A DNA stretch of 64,000 nt from positions 3,234,792 through 3,298,791 of the forward strand of contig OZ025219.1 of the NCBI GenBank assembly GCA_964019055.1, read 5' to 3'. The position numbers and the translations under genes are program-made. Of the stretch, positions 23,142 through 35,649 are shown in pieces (the stretch's first letter is position 1; the number at the start of each line of letters is the position of its first letter). The notes beneath the pieces are model-generated. The model searched no databases and was not told the DNA's origin. It saw nothing but the letters and a program-made list of their open reading frames with translations. Origin of the DNA: Anthopleura xanthogrammica. Taxonomy: Eukaryota > Cnidaria > Anthozoa > Actiniaria > Actiniidae.

Positions 23142-25250
23142 ATATATCGCGTCATCTTAAAATGACCTAGTGTACGAACCACAAGAATGAGGTCTGCTGT
23201 TCATTCTTATATAGATAACTTGACGGTGAAAGGGAACAAGAAAAGTTGTAAGTTCTACATGATAAACGGCTTTTGTGATATAATCTACATACTGTCAAGT
23301 ATGTTTGATGACACCATTTTCTCGCACAAAAAAAAATCAAAAAAGTGCGAAAGAGATTGACGTAGAATTGGGTCGAGTCAAGACGTTTGGTGCTCCCGCA
23401 GCAAGAGATTTAACTGATTGTTATGTTTAAAAAAAAATATGATATCTTCTTCTAGCAAGGTAATTATGCGCACTATAATTGGTCAATTTGCGTCTATTAC
23501 TGAGTACGGTACGGACCGAAAAGTAAAGAAAGTCTTTCGTACTTGTGATCTTAAGATCTCAAGTCTTCGTTATAGAAAAAAATATTTCTGGGTGAAAAAT
23601 CTCCTAAAAGCCTAAATAAAATTTTCAGAGTTTATCTACTTTAGACAATAATCACTTAAGAAATTTGAAAGTCACAATATTCAATGTAAAAAATAGGTCA
23701 AGCTACAGACCGTATTAAATGCGGCTTGAACTCCTCCAAAATAAAATAAATATAATTTTACAAGAAGAGTTTTACGATTTGATCAAGTTAAAGTGATATT
23801 TCAATAAGATTACGGCGACAAGTTTTAACTTATCTGGATCGATTCGGTGAAGAAGCAAGTCAGGTTGATTTCGTTGATAATTTAGAACGTTTTCTACTCT
23901 CATCTTCTTTTGAAATACATTTTATATCACAGTACTTTATTCTAACTTGGATTTTTAAATTTAAAACTGTATTTGTCGACAGGCAAGTTGGCATTAAATT
24001 TTCACAGAATTGAAAGTGGGGTATGTTTGAATATTCACCGCGTGCTTGGCCAGTTTGCTTCAAATAAAAATCAGTCGACATAACTTCGAAAAGTGACGAA
24101 AACTATGCACGCTCAGGGAGTAGTAATTCTCCAAAGCATCTCTTCTCATCCTAGGAGAGTTTTTGAGGCTTTCTTGAGTCAAGAAAAGACATGAAAACAT
24201 ACGAAAGGCAGTAGAATTTTTGAATTTTGGCTCGGATGATGAGTTAATAGGGCTACCTTTAAACTAGCTTGCTAAATGAGAGGTCCCTGCATAAATATTG
24301 TTCAAATAAAGAATTTATTTGAAAGACAATGAAATTTCCGATTTTTAAAGTTAGAACACAGTATAAAACAGATTTTGAAGAATTAAGCATATACCTATTT
24401 TTGTAAAGGCACGCCATTCCCCGAAGTTGGAGTATATATATTTTGGCTCTCTCAAAGGGTCAATTATGGACATATTCGTTTTTCTCGATTTTCTCCGAAA
24501 TAAAGTGATATTTCGACAAATGAAAGATACCATGGTTTATCTCGCATATAGGCCTACCTATAATACTAAAATGTTAGCGAAATCGAACTTTTGATTGTTG
24601 CCGGCGTATTTTCGATTTTTGCTGACATCCCCTCTTAATTTGGTTTTATTTTCACGTCCTTTTGTTCTGCATTCGCATTCTTATTGCAAAACAAAGCTTT
24701 ACTTTCGAAAAAAGAAAAACCTAAAATCATTCAAAACGCTGAAGCCTTAGCAGCCAGTAACTTAACCGCACACTTTACAACCGCAGAGATGCTCTAACGG
24801 CCAAGATATTTAATGAGATCCGCTCAATTTAATGTGAAGCACAAGTTGCACAGCTTACTACTCAAGCTAAATACATGTAACGTTAATCTGAGAAGTAAGT
24901 GGAATTTTGATGTTTCCAAGTGCAAAACAAATAGACTGAAGAACACTTTTATTTATATTAACTGTAGAATAAAAATGTTCATTGAATGTAGTACATACAT
25001 AGTAACCTTGGTTAAAAGTTTTCCTTCATTATTCCCGTTGATCAATTTTATGTAATTCAAGTTTTTACATAATTCAGCTACTAAACTACAACAGTATGAA
25101 TCCCCCCCATTGCCTTGCCATAGAATAAGTATCTTATTAACCTCATTTGTTCTGTTAAAAAGAAACATTTATTTCCCAGCCAGGATTTAGCTAGTGTCAT
25201 ATGATTATCTATCAACCAATGAGTGTTGACCTCGTTATATCGGCAAAAGT
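23142..25250. other. Intergenic stretch after B2
   Basis: Counterpart of 10029-12130. No gene recognised. Confidence 0.6.
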
Positions 25251-25378
<128 letters not shown>

Positions 25379-25678
25379 GATTATTTTATAGAATATGCGA
25401 AATGCTAGAGTAAGTTTGCCGAAAAGATTTTTCGCCGAAGCAACTTCCAGCCAGTCAGTAGATCGAAAAGCGACGAAAACTACGGCCCGAAAACAGTCTG
25501 GTTTCACTGAGGAATGAAATAAAAAGGTCCCTAAACAACCTCTCAAATGACAAAATTATGAAACTTATCCAGGATGTGAGGTTTGCTCTGTTGTAGATGT
25601 AGAAAAGAAGTTCAAAAAGATCTGACAAAATCCAGTGTTGTTTTTGAAGCCGGAGAGCTTGCACGATCCAAAGTTGTC

Positions 25679-25888
25679 TGTCACTTCTGTTTGAAGTTTA
25701 AGTCGGATTTCTCGAACATTTTTGTATAATGTTAATGTTAACATCCTTTTTATAATTTATTTTCAAGACAATTTCGTGAAAACTGTCACTTCTGTTTGAA
25801 GTTTAAGTCGGATTTCTCGAACATTTTTGTATAATGTTAATGTTAACATCCTTTTTATAATTTATTTTCAAGACAATTTCGTGAAAAC
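25679..25888. repeat. 105-bp tandem duplication, unit 2
   Basis: Same two-copy array as 12530-12739. Confidence 0.92.
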
Positions 25889-26869
25889 TGCTTTGGCAGA
25901 CTCTGCTTCTTTGCATTGTGAATGAGAAAAAGTACGACGAATGTGATTCGCCTATTTGCCATAGTTTGGAGAATCTCAATTTTGATCAGAAAATAAAACG
26001 TTTTTATATTCTTAAAATATCTTCTGCTATATCAGCCATCTGGCCTCCGGCTCGTGATTATTGAACTTTTCTCGCGTTCTCCCAACATCCCGCGTGATCT
26101 ATTTCACCGGTAGAGTCATAGAACTTAGTTTCTATTGCCTAAATATACGCTCTTACCCTGCGAGTAGAGGTTATTTATCTACACTTCCGTAGGGCGGAGC
26201 GGCAGGATGGTCGGGCTGGTCTTTTTTTCCCGACCCAAAGCCAAAAGGGCTCTGTAAGCAGGGTAAGACGCCCCTCGTTTTGACCGATTTGTGCCAAAAA
26301 CTACAAACAATATTCTTATCAATAAATCCAAAGAAATGTGTGTTATTGGCGTTCTGATTCAATGAAGTTGATATTGGAATTCTGATATCGATTCAATGTT
26401 TTTGGAGTCTCAAACTACCTCCATGCTATCTATATACTGGATATCCACTCCCATTTCATTTCATCATCTTTTTGTTTTTCTTTTTGCATGTCTTTTCCTG
26501 AAATTGTACTCTCCAAATGGTATTCACTTCATTAATCCTATTGTGTCTTTGCCCTGAATATAGATTTCCGTTAAAATCGAAGTCTAATCCTTGTAATACT
26601 CTGCAGCATAATTTATCGAAACTCCCTCGTAATTGGAGATTTATTTCAGAAAAGAGCGAAACGGAAAGAAAACAAGTAAAACGATCAAATAAAAAAAGAA
26701 TATTCCTAGATGGACAGGAACACAAAGTAGATATGAATAATTTTTAAAATACATTTAAGTGCACCTAAGAGAAAACGTTTTGAAAATTAAGCTAACTGAG
26801 TATAAAGCTTTGTTTTTTTTCCCAGTTATTGTTTTTTCAGTATCATTCAATTTTTACATCTTGTCAAGC

Positions 26870-27123
26870 TAAAATTTCACCGACGCATTTCTTTCAAACA
26901 TATTCATTCTAGAATCTAAATCGATCATGCAATCTAAACTAGAAAAACCATTCGTTATGAGAAGAATCACTTTATTTACTACCAACAGACTTGAAATAAT
27001 TCTGACTGTTTCAGGAAAAACTTGAAATCAAGGTGTACAGCTACAAAGGTAAGACCTTGCTGTAATTTTGATCAAGTCTACTATCTGCTTCAAGAAAGAA
27101 CATTTTGTATTAAAATAACTGTA
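26870..27123 (+). promoter_or_regulatory. Conserved GPCR upstream block (A3)
   Basis: Nearly identical to the A1 and A2 upstream blocks. Over 26231-27000 I count only about three substitutions relative to unit 1, far fewer per base than in the A3 coding region. Confidence 0.5.
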
Positions 27124-28290
27124 ATGATCAACAACAGTACAATTCATTACACTGCAGTAAATTCGACTACAACGTTTGCCAACAAGAAATATGTTTTCAT
27201 ACCAAAAGACACTTTTATTGCTAGAGTAATTATCTACTCGCTGGTGGCAGTCCTTGGTTTGTATGCCATCGTAGCAAACAGCCTGATCTTGCATTTTAAG
27301 AGAAAGCAAAGACGCAATCTTAAGAAACGAAGAGATTTCGATCGATTTCCTGTAGTCAGTATTTATGTTCAAAGTCTTGCATTGTCAGATTTGTTGTGTA
27401 GTATCATCACAGTTCCAGTGGCCATAACCTCCAACTTCTGGGACATTATAAACGATGACATGACTTGTAAAGTAGTCAGGTTTTCAAACATCTTCCTTCC
27501 AGTAGTAACTATGTGCAACCTTTTTGTCATTGGAATAGAAAGATATCTAGCCGTATCCCATCCATTTATGGTCCCCTCGAAACGCATCGTCAGAGGACTC
27601 GTTCTTGCTGCTTGGCTCGCTGGAGGTTTGATAACGCTTGTCCCATCGGCCACTTTCAGGATACAATCCAGAGACATCGAACCTGACAGCTATACCAAAC
27701 TATGTATCTATACTAAAACTGTCCCATTATATAAAGCGATGTTCATAGGATTTACAGTTCTCATATACCTCATCCCAAGCGTCATTCTAACCTTTACCAG
27801 CCTTCGTATGTTAATTTTTCTACGACAAAGAAGAAGAGCTATATTTCCTAACGCGAGTAACAACAATTCCTCGAGATTCTACGGATCGTCCACTTTTGTG
27901 ACACTCATTTTTACATTTGTTCTTCCATACCTTCTTTATGTGTTATTTTCATCTCTGAATTTAATCATAAAACTTAGTTTAAATAACACTGCTGAATTCA
28001 TTGTGCGAAGATTGAGTGGCCTGCTTGCGTATTCCAACTCTGCATTAAGTCCATCAGTGATGTTGTGCAATATGCCAGATTTAAGAAGAGACTTAGTAGA
28101 CTTTGTCAGGAAATACATATGTTCATCTGCAAATCATGGTGAAAATAATTCCAATGCTATCACTGGTTTTCTGCATCACAAGGACAATAATAACTTTCCC
28201 CGTACTATCTCTGTTAATCCAGTTGGTACAGAACACCATATACAACTAGATATAATAAGGTGCGAAGAAAACCTAAACCTAGGGAACTGA
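27124..28290 (+). CDS. Class A GPCR, gene A3 (orphan, intronless, mosaic)
   Basis: A 388-residue receptor, A-type overall but with about 15 changes from A1: S7I, L58F, G93S, F145S, G162A, S166A, I213L, L282I, Y315C, A325V, V336A, A347T, Q350L, D351H, K381E. Several (the GAWLAGG-like helix 4, AITGF and LHHKD tail features, E381) match the distal receptor at 62545 or the B genes, pointing to gene conversion. Y315C removes the tyrosine one residue past the usual NPxxY position. ERY, D89, C115/C194 and the helix prolines remain. The flanks are almost unchanged from A1. AATAAA is at 28407. Confidence 0.92.
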   Translation: MINNSTIHYTAVNSTTTFANKKYVFIPKDTFIARVIIYSLVAVLGLYAIVANSLILHFKRKQRRNLKKRRDFDRFPVVSIYVQSLALSDLLCSIITVPVAITSNFWDIINDDMTCKVVRFSNIFLPVVTMCNLFVIGIERYLAVSHPFMVPSKRIVRGLVLAAWLAGGLITLVPSATFRIQSRDIEPDSYTKLCIYTKTVPLYKAMFIGFTVLIYLIPSVILTFTSLRMLIFLRQRRRAIFPNASNNNSSRFYGSSTFVTLIFTFVLPYLLYVLFSSLNLIIKLSLNNTAEFIVRRLSGLLAYSNSALSPSVMLCNMPDLRRDLVDFVRKYICSSANHGENNSNAITGFLHHKDNNNFPRTISVNPVGTEHHIQLDIIRCEENLNLGN

Positions 28291-28708
28291 ACATATCGCG
28301 TCATCTTAAAATGACCTAGTGTACGAACAACAATCTGGACGGTGAAATGGAACAAGAAAAGTAGTAATTTTTAGCTGATAAACTTTCATGGTACTTTAGT
28401 GGTAGAATAAACGTACTGTCAAAAGTTGAAGAAAAAAATCAATAAAAAAAAAAAAAGAATTAAAACAAAATCAAAAACAAAAAAAATTTGTTTTAAGTAA
28501 AACATTGTGGGATGCGGACACGTCGGGCACAAATGAACCCAAAATAGGAAAGGTTGGAGTATTTTCAAAATTACATGTCAGACTTTAATGACGTCATAAC
28601 ATCGTTTTGTAATGGTTCATATGATTTTAAATTGATTATTGCTTCCTAAAATATGTTTTTTTTTACGCTTCTGGCGATTACAAACACGGATTTTAAAACC
28701 GTATTTCG

Positions 28709-29578
28709 ATTGGACAGTTCAGTCAGAAGTTTTTAAGATTTTAAAATTCATAATTTTCCCGCAAAAAATCAGTAAGATGGTTGCAAGGTCATCTTGAGTG
28801 TTGAGCTAAAAATCGACGTTTACGGTCTTCCATACTAGTTATGCAATGGTTTCGAGTGGCATACCGTGAAATATCCAACGAGTCACTTGTAGTTTCTAGT
28901 ATACACACTCGCCTTTAGGCGAGTGTGTATACAAAGAAAATACAAGTGACGAGTGGGATATCCACGGTATGCCACGAGAAACCATTTTATAACCATTTTA
29001 TCCCACACCATAGAAAATGCAAGTGCGTAGATTCAACCCGCAGTGCATGGTGTGAAGGAAGGATGAAATACCGACGAATAAACAACGGCTTTCCTTCTTT
29101 CTGATTGGCTGTATTTTCTACGGTGTGGGATAAATTGTCTTATGAAACAAAAGAAGGAAGCACTGATCCGACTAGTAACGAACCAATCAGATCTATTGTA
29201 ATCAATGAGGCGGGAAGTTTGAATTTCCGAAGCTTGTTTTTGGTTCATGTTGTCGTGTGACTAAAATTGCCCCTGTGGGGACGGGGAGAGGATTATTATC
29301 AAGTAACTAAAGTTATTCCTTGGTGGGATGCAGTTTAATTTCACTGGTATAATGATTCGTAGAGTTAGTAAAAGATTTAAAATAATCTATATAAAAAAAA
29401 CACGACACTGACGATTCTTAGATCTGGTAAGAGTTTATTTTATTCATTAAACTTCCACTGAGTAGATAAAAACGTGCAAAACTAATTAAGAAACGAGAAT
29501 AGTAACGAGAAAAAAATCTCAGCGAGGGTCAATCACAACAGAGCAAGCTCCAACTATAGGTGAATGCCAATTAAAGCC
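28709..29578 (-). mobile_element. Fold-back element, inverted copy at the unit 3 break
   Basis: Reverse complement of 2862-3726 (about 870 bp), including its hairpin at 28849-28983. The collinear unit sequence equivalent to 2449-2861 is missing before it. The inversion marks the end of the tandem array. A LINE 3' tail of TAATAA repeats starts immediately after at about 29579. Confidence 0.85.
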
Positions 29579-30810
29579 AATAATAATAATAAATAATTAA
29601 ATAGTAGTAAGAAATTTTAGAAAAAGTTAAGCTAAATATAATAATATATTTTAATATTGTGAAGAACAAGGCCAGGTTTAGACGTCGAAGCTCACATGCG
29701 CCGAATCCAACGCAAACGATCAAACCCTATTATTTGAGCTCATTTGCACTAGATTCGGCACATGCGAAACCCGACGCCCAAAGTGGGCCTAATTCCCCCC
29801 TTTATAATAAATACATATGAATAATACTCTATATATATATTATATATACGATGTAAAATACCCCTCTTTAGTAACTTTAGTTTTAAAAATGTGTTGGAAA
29901 CAACACTGATGAAAACTAAGTAGGTTCCTAGTGGAGTAACACTTAGGACACAATTACTTCCATGTATAAACATTGTCCTGATCGAATGTTTCAATAAGTG
30001 CTATCTTATAATGTTTGACTAAAGCTGCTTTGAAATAATTAACACTAGGTTGCGTTCTTATTAATAAAGGAAGTGAATTCCATAACTTGCCAGTGCGATT
30101 AAAAAAACTACGTTGAAAAAGAGACGTCCTACACTTTAAGGAATGATAATCTAATTAACGTCTATGGTAAGTAGACCTAACTATTACTTGAGGTTGAATA
30201 AATTCTGAAATATCAAAATTATACATGCCATTGATAGCCTTAAAGAAAAATATTAAATCTCTAATTCCGTCTCTCTTTGTAATGGATTAGGGCATCAGGG
30301 TACCCTAAGACATATTTTGTTGCTGGTCGTTGAGCTCCCTCGACTGTTCGCAAACCACCGAACACTAGCATATCCAATATATGTCCTGACCAAACTAAGG
30401 TAGAGTGAACGCTTGACTGCGGAACCAAAACGAGGGTTAGATGTTCTGTAGAGAAAACCCAGCATCTTATTAGCTTTAGATGTTATAGAAGAAATGTGGG
30501 AATACCATTTAAGGTTATCGTTGACAACAACGCCAAAATCTGTCTCGGTACCAGTCTGTGAGATGGTATGGTTTTCGATAAAGTAAGAGCTCAAGAATGG
30601 AAATTTCTTTCGAGTTACTCGTACAGATTCACACATGTCCAGATTAAACTTCATGCGCCAGTTTGTAGACCAATCAAGAACTTTAATTTATCGATGTCTT
30701 GTTGAAGGTGGGTTATGTCAGACTCAGAATGGATGATTCGGGCCAGCTTGGTATTATCAGCAAAGATATAGGCCATGGTAGAACTAGACAACTCATCAGG
30801 CAAGTCATTC

Positions 30811-31666
30811 ATTACCAGAAATCAGGGACAAAATGGCGGATAATCTAATTATTCATACATTTTCTGGCCCTTTAAAAATGGCGAGCCGATAGAGGGATTT
30901 GTATGGAAGGTTTATTTAAAAGCATGATAAAATTTACTGTACTTATCGTTTTATTTGTCTGGTGTTTTACAAACATGGAACTGTTCTTCATTAAAAACTC
31001 GAAGAGAATAAAAGTCCAAAATACTGTTTTTTCCTTCGGTCAAAATAGCTTATATATTATCAATGGTTTCTTGGGAATAAATTCCATACATTCCTTGTAA
31101 TCGTACGAAAAATGCTCTACAATAAAAAAAACAAATGCTCTACACAAATGACATAGTCAAAACCTGGTGTTCGGGATCGATTATTTAGATATTAATGGTT
31201 CCACTTAGCTGATTAAAAAGTCATTCTTTCTTCTTTTTGTTCGGTCAAAAACCCATCAACATTACAGTATTTTCATCTTCAGAATATACCTAAAATCTTC
31301 AAATTTTATGGACAAGAAAGCACAGTTTCGTTTGAAAAGAAAAGAGCTCTTATATTTACACGCCATTTTGATTTTAGAAGCTCCCATTGATTGCTGGGAT
31401 ACAATAAGGAAGCCCAAAGTCATGATTTACGTTTAGCTATGGTTATTGATGTTCATGGGCTTCCTGTGGTGAGATTTTCACAACGAAATTATATTTACTG
31501 TTCTTTTAATCGTGAAGGGGCTATTTTTTGACATGAAATTTTTCTGACATCTCAGTTAAATATAAATCTGTCCTTGGGAACCATGTTAGTGTTATTTTTC
31601 CCTACAAAACCACTGGGTTTTCATTTATGCGTAGCACCGCTGACAATGTCCAATATTTCTGGTAAT
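30811..31666. mobile_element. DNA transposon-like insertion inside the LINE RT
   Basis: Perfect 12-bp inverted ends (ATTACCAGAAAT at 30811-30822 and ATTTCTGGTAAT at 31655-31666) enclose 856 bp that split the LINE RT exactly between its YI and NDLP residues. No transposase recognised inside. If TA is the target duplication the ends would read CCAGAAAT, as in Tc1/mariner-type insertions, but this is not proven. Confidence 0.65.
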
Positions 31667-31799
31667 GGATGTACCATAAAAATAGCAATGGAACAAGAAT
31701 GCTTCCCTGGGGTACTCCGGAAAGGACTGGTAGGGATGAGGATGTTGCACCCTTGATTAATACTTTCTGGGACCTATTTGTAAGATAATCCGCGAAACA

Positions 31800-32484
31800 T
31801 TAGAAGAGAGAACCATTAATACCAGCAGCTGCGAGATTTTGTAGATGGAGAGAATGAGAAACAGTTTCGGATGCTTTAGACAAGTCTAAGTAAATAATAT
31901 CATATTGAAGCGAGTTATCCAGGGCATGTCCTATTCTTTTTAGAAAACAAAGCATCTGAGTAATTGACGAGCGACCATTCAAAAATCCATGTTGGAAAGA
32001 AGATAAGGAACTGCTTAAGTGGTTGATTAATCTATTGAAGATACATCTTTCAAGCACTTTCGATAGAATACAAAGCAAGGAAATAGGTCTATAATTTTCG
32101 ACTAGTTCTCTGTCCTCTTTCTTATAAATAGGTATGACCAATGCCACTTTCCACAACTTAGGTAGGGGACCAGAAGGAAGTGATTTATTGAAGATCTTGC
32201 ACACTGAAGGAGCAAGTTCAGACGCACATTCGAACACGAGTAGGCAGACTATCAGGACCATAGGATTTACTAATATTTAAGCTGCGTTGCAATGATTCTA
32301 CTTCAGAAATGGCCACGACGATAGAAGATAGCGCTACACCAGAGTCCAATTGAATAGACACACAAGGAGTCGCAGAGGATGATTGATCAGGCGAAAATAC
32401 AGTAAAAAAGTAATGATTAAACGCCTCAGCCTGACTAGCTGGAGTATGAAGATACTGATCACGGTATTCAATAGTAGCAGGCAC
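31800..32484 (-). pseudogene. LINE reverse transcriptase, N-terminal palm blocks
   Basis: Longest surviving coding part of the LINE. The minus-strand frame ending at 31800 contains NYRPISLL, a FQHGFLNGRSSITQM block and YLDLSKASETV, where DFSKAFD is usual, so the first catalytic aspartate region is altered. It overlaps a second frame (32218-32484), showing a frameshift between the linker and RT. Confidence 0.85.
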
Positions 32485-34057
32485 CGAGGTTACTTTCCTT
32501 TTGCTTCTATAGTATGACCAAAATATTTTCGGATTCTCATGTAATGATGCTTAAAGAGAGTATATATAGTCGTTGTAGTTACTGTTGATTATTGACTTGC
32601 ATTCACGACGTAGGGCACGAAATTTCTCGTAGTAATACACGCTATTGGTCTGCATAGCTTTACTTCTAGCATCCTTTTTCTTTCTGAGCAGGTATATAAC
32701 TTGACCATCTATCCATGGAAGAGAATCTCTGAGTTTTACCTTAGTTATGTGTTCGTCCATAATGGATATAAATTGAGAGTACCAGTTCTCAAAGTCCTGT
32801 TCTGTAGTAGAATTAGTAGAAATCAGGCCGGTGAGGTGGCAGTACGTAACGTATCTTTTAAGAAAATAAAATCAGCTTTCATACAATTATAAACAGTCCG
32901 AAACTGTTTTAGTAATCGAGGAAAGCGAAAAGTAAGGTTGAAGATAACTGGAATATGGTCGGTAGGGAATGGTAAATCACTTTCATCCATTGTTTCAATG
33001 TTGTGAATTGAATCGGGCTCGTTGGAGATAATGAGATCCAGGATATTTGCATTTCTGGTAGATTGCGTGTTTACTTGAGAAAGAAAATAGTCCAGCATTT
33101 CGCCGAAGGAAAATCCATCAGCAGTACACGACTCATTCGAACCGACCCAATCAATTGATGGAAAATGAAAGTCCCCCAAAACAAGGAGCTTGGTACTTGA
33201 GCGTTGAGAAGACTTTGTCAAAAAAAGTATTAAAATCTGTGATGAAAGTCTGAAAGTTTGAGTTTGGCGGACGATAAAAAGCGGAAAGTTGAATTTTGGG
33301 CTATTCTTCTGTACAATTTCAATAGCAACCACTTCCGAAGAATTAGATTCCAAATCCCGCCGCCGATATGATTGTATGGAATTTTTACTGCTGATAGAAC
33401 ACCACCACCTTTTTTATCAGTGCAAGCTTCTGTCAGATCGATAGATCGAATATCCAACATCAAGGATTTCAGAGTCGGTCAGAATCTGTCAGCCATGTCT
33501 CGGTTAATGCAATAACATAAACATTTTCGCATTAAACAAATTTTTGAAAGACATCCAGCTTGCATACTTTGGACGGATAATCTGGTGTCTTGAAAAAGCT
33601 TTTGATACTTCTGATGTTGAGAGAAATGCACTTGAGAGTTGAAGGTTTTGTAGTGTTGTTCGCAAACACACGATTAGAAGGGAAAGGTCCAGGATTAATA
33701 TTTATTTCCCATAAAGTGAGGAACTCGATATATAGAGTCTCCCCGCAACAAAGCGTGTCGGTTCCAAAAAATTCCAGTATAAACATGAAATGTTTTATGA
33801 GGGGGAGGAATGGAGATTTGAAATGTTGCCAAACCGATCGATTTCATTCACTTTCAAAATAGAAACTTGTTTAGTACTTTATTTCTTTTCTTGAACAAAG
33901 TCTTAAGATTCCAAGTTCCTAACGAGCAAATAACGGTTTGCTCATGCGCAGTAACGCTGTATTTGACAATGGCTCGCTTCCCTGAAAAAATGAGCTGACT
34001 TCTTTGTTATTGTTTGACTCGCACTGCCCCTCAAAGATTAGAAAAAATAATTTGAAT

Positions 34058-34060
34058 GAT

Positions 34061-34094
<34 letters not shown>

Positions 34095-34220
34095 CGAGAT
34101 TTGTTAGTGTCTTGCAAGCAATTATTTGCCTCTGCCTTCGGCATCGGCAAATAATTGCTTGCTCGCCACTAACAAATCACGATATTTTGCTCAACCTCGT
34201 CCAATAATTGCTTATTATCC
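34058..34220. repeat. Hairpin repeat with about 75-bp arms
   Basis: The left arm (ending CAAGCAATTATTTGCC) and right arm (starting GGCAAATAATTGCTTG) are imperfect reverse complements around a short centre at about 34130-34143. No coding function. Confidence 0.8.
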
Positions 34221-34407
34221 TATGAATCGCACAGCTGGGTAAAATATTTTTTGAAAATATGTTAATTTCACGATTTGGCGAGTCTGTGAAACCACCCTAT
34301 CTTTAAAAAAACAAATCTTTTGCAAAGTACATGTTAAAGGTAAAAAATACCGATTTTAAACCGTAAAGAATGTTCAATGACAGGAACGAAAAAGTTTTAA
34401 AATATCT

Positions 34408-34560
34408 CTACAACAAAAACAACAACAAACATCTTTATTGGCACTCCTTATTTTGCTATATAACAAAATTTAAAAGATAATATTATATAAATAGATGGGC
34501 GCCAGCCATTTAGAAATAGCAGGGCTAGTCGAGCTAGGTATATGATAACGAGAGCCGTTC
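34408..34560 (-). mobile_element. Possible LINE or SINE 3' end
   Basis: On the minus strand a short AT-rich segment ends in a GTT-rich tail preceded by CAATAAAGATG, a common layout of cnidarian non-LTR 3' ends. Too short to classify. Confidence 0.35.
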
Positions 34561-35339
34561 AAAGTTTGCTAATTTTGGAAAATTTTCTAGACAAAAAATT
34601 GGCCCTAGAGGGGCCAAGTTCAACCAGCTGTCATGTGACCGCATTAAGTTTACAAGACTAAATAGTGCCCATATGTTTACTTGTTTGTGACTACCTTTCA
34701 TCCCACAAAGTTTCAGGTTGGGTTGCTTTCTGTCATTTTCAAATATACTCGAAGCTGACGTGGACTGGCTCCTATATACTCTTTAACCGTGTTTTGGTGG
34801 CGCTGCCTCTTGTATGTCATCTTTCTTGTTGAACAGATTAGAGGGGGCCCTGTTTGGGGGTCAGTTTAATATCCGGCAAAGTTCCCTCTTTTGCACCTAA
34901 AAATTACTTGTCCAAAATCAATAAAGCGCTATTGAAAACGCCGGGTCAAGAAAATCCTGCTTATCAGTCTATATCGAACCCAAAAAAATGGCCAAAACTC
35001 CCTTAAAAATTGCATGTTTTTCGCAGGTAAGAGAAGGACTATCTAGTTGAACTAAATCTTGAATTGCTCTGGCTGTACATAAAAGTTGCAAACGCTTCTC
35101 AGCAAACAAAATGAAAATGACAAGACAACATGCAAAAAAGCTTTCATATAATTATTGCATGCTTTATTTTTGGTGATTGCAATTTTATTCTATTTACACA
35201 GTCTTGAACTAGCGTTAATCTAATTCAGACTACCAAAGCCAAGCCATAAAAATACATGTAAATTAAAACTCAATATATAATAGAGGCGTAAACCTGGGAC
35301 CAGATAGTCGCCTTTACACGTTCTTTATGGGCGTTTTCC

Positions 35340-35647
35340 ATTTGTCCAGGAAACCGGTTGCTGAAACCGAGACAAGAACGTTTCTAATGAAACATGCACT
35401 AGATATTGTCTGCCATCTTGAAATTTTTGGTCTTGAACGCACGAATTTTATACCTGGTCCAGTCCTGAGAAATTCTAAGAAATCACTCCCAATGGTTCGG
35501 ACAACCATTCTAGTTGGTTCGTACCAACCGGAATGGCTGAACAATTGAGCTTGAAAGGTTTTCCTTTTTTATTCTTTTGGTTGGAAGTTTCGTAAAAATG
35601 ACTCCCATTAGTATTCCAACTGAAATTACTGGTTTTCCTGGACAAAT
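35340..35647. mobile_element. MITE-like element with about 19-bp inverted ends
   Basis: ATTTGTCCAGGAAACCGGT at 35340 is mirrored by the end CTGGTTTTCCTGGACAAAT at 35647. The 308-bp element contains an internal hairpin at about 35503-35534 (CCATTC...GAATGG). No target duplication was confirmed. Confidence 0.7.
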
Positions 35648-35649
35648 AG

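Larger units (their letters stand above)
26231..28677 (+). repeat. Truncated third duplication unit (A3 only)
   Basis: The sequence restarts the unit at 26231 and follows units 1 and 2 through GPCR A3 and its 3' flank. Collinearity is lost at about 28677, within the stretch equivalent to about 2448 in unit 1. Beyond it the next recognisable unit sequence (2862-3726 of unit 1) is present but inverted. The B gene of this unit is absent. Confidence 0.92.
29579..33810 (-). mobile_element. Broken non-LTR retrotransposon (LINE, apurinic-endonuclease type)
   Basis: Read on the minus strand, 5' to 3': endonuclease N-terminus near 33786-33590 (INPGP then LKCISLNIRSIK), endonuclease core with LGDFHFPSIDW near 33190-33135, a linker, RT blocks YKKEDRELVENYRPISLL near 32120-32070 and a GVPQGS-type block near 31715-31660, the catalytic motif region near 30750 reading ADN where ADD is expected, thumb and C-terminal blocks (LGFLYRTSNP near 30450; GKLWNSLP near 30085), and an end near 29957 followed by a 3' UTR and TAATAA tail at about 29579. 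Multiple frameshifts and stops and an 856-bp insertion in the RT show it is inactive. Clade resembles CR1/L2/Rex-like elements; not resolved. Confidence 0.88.
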
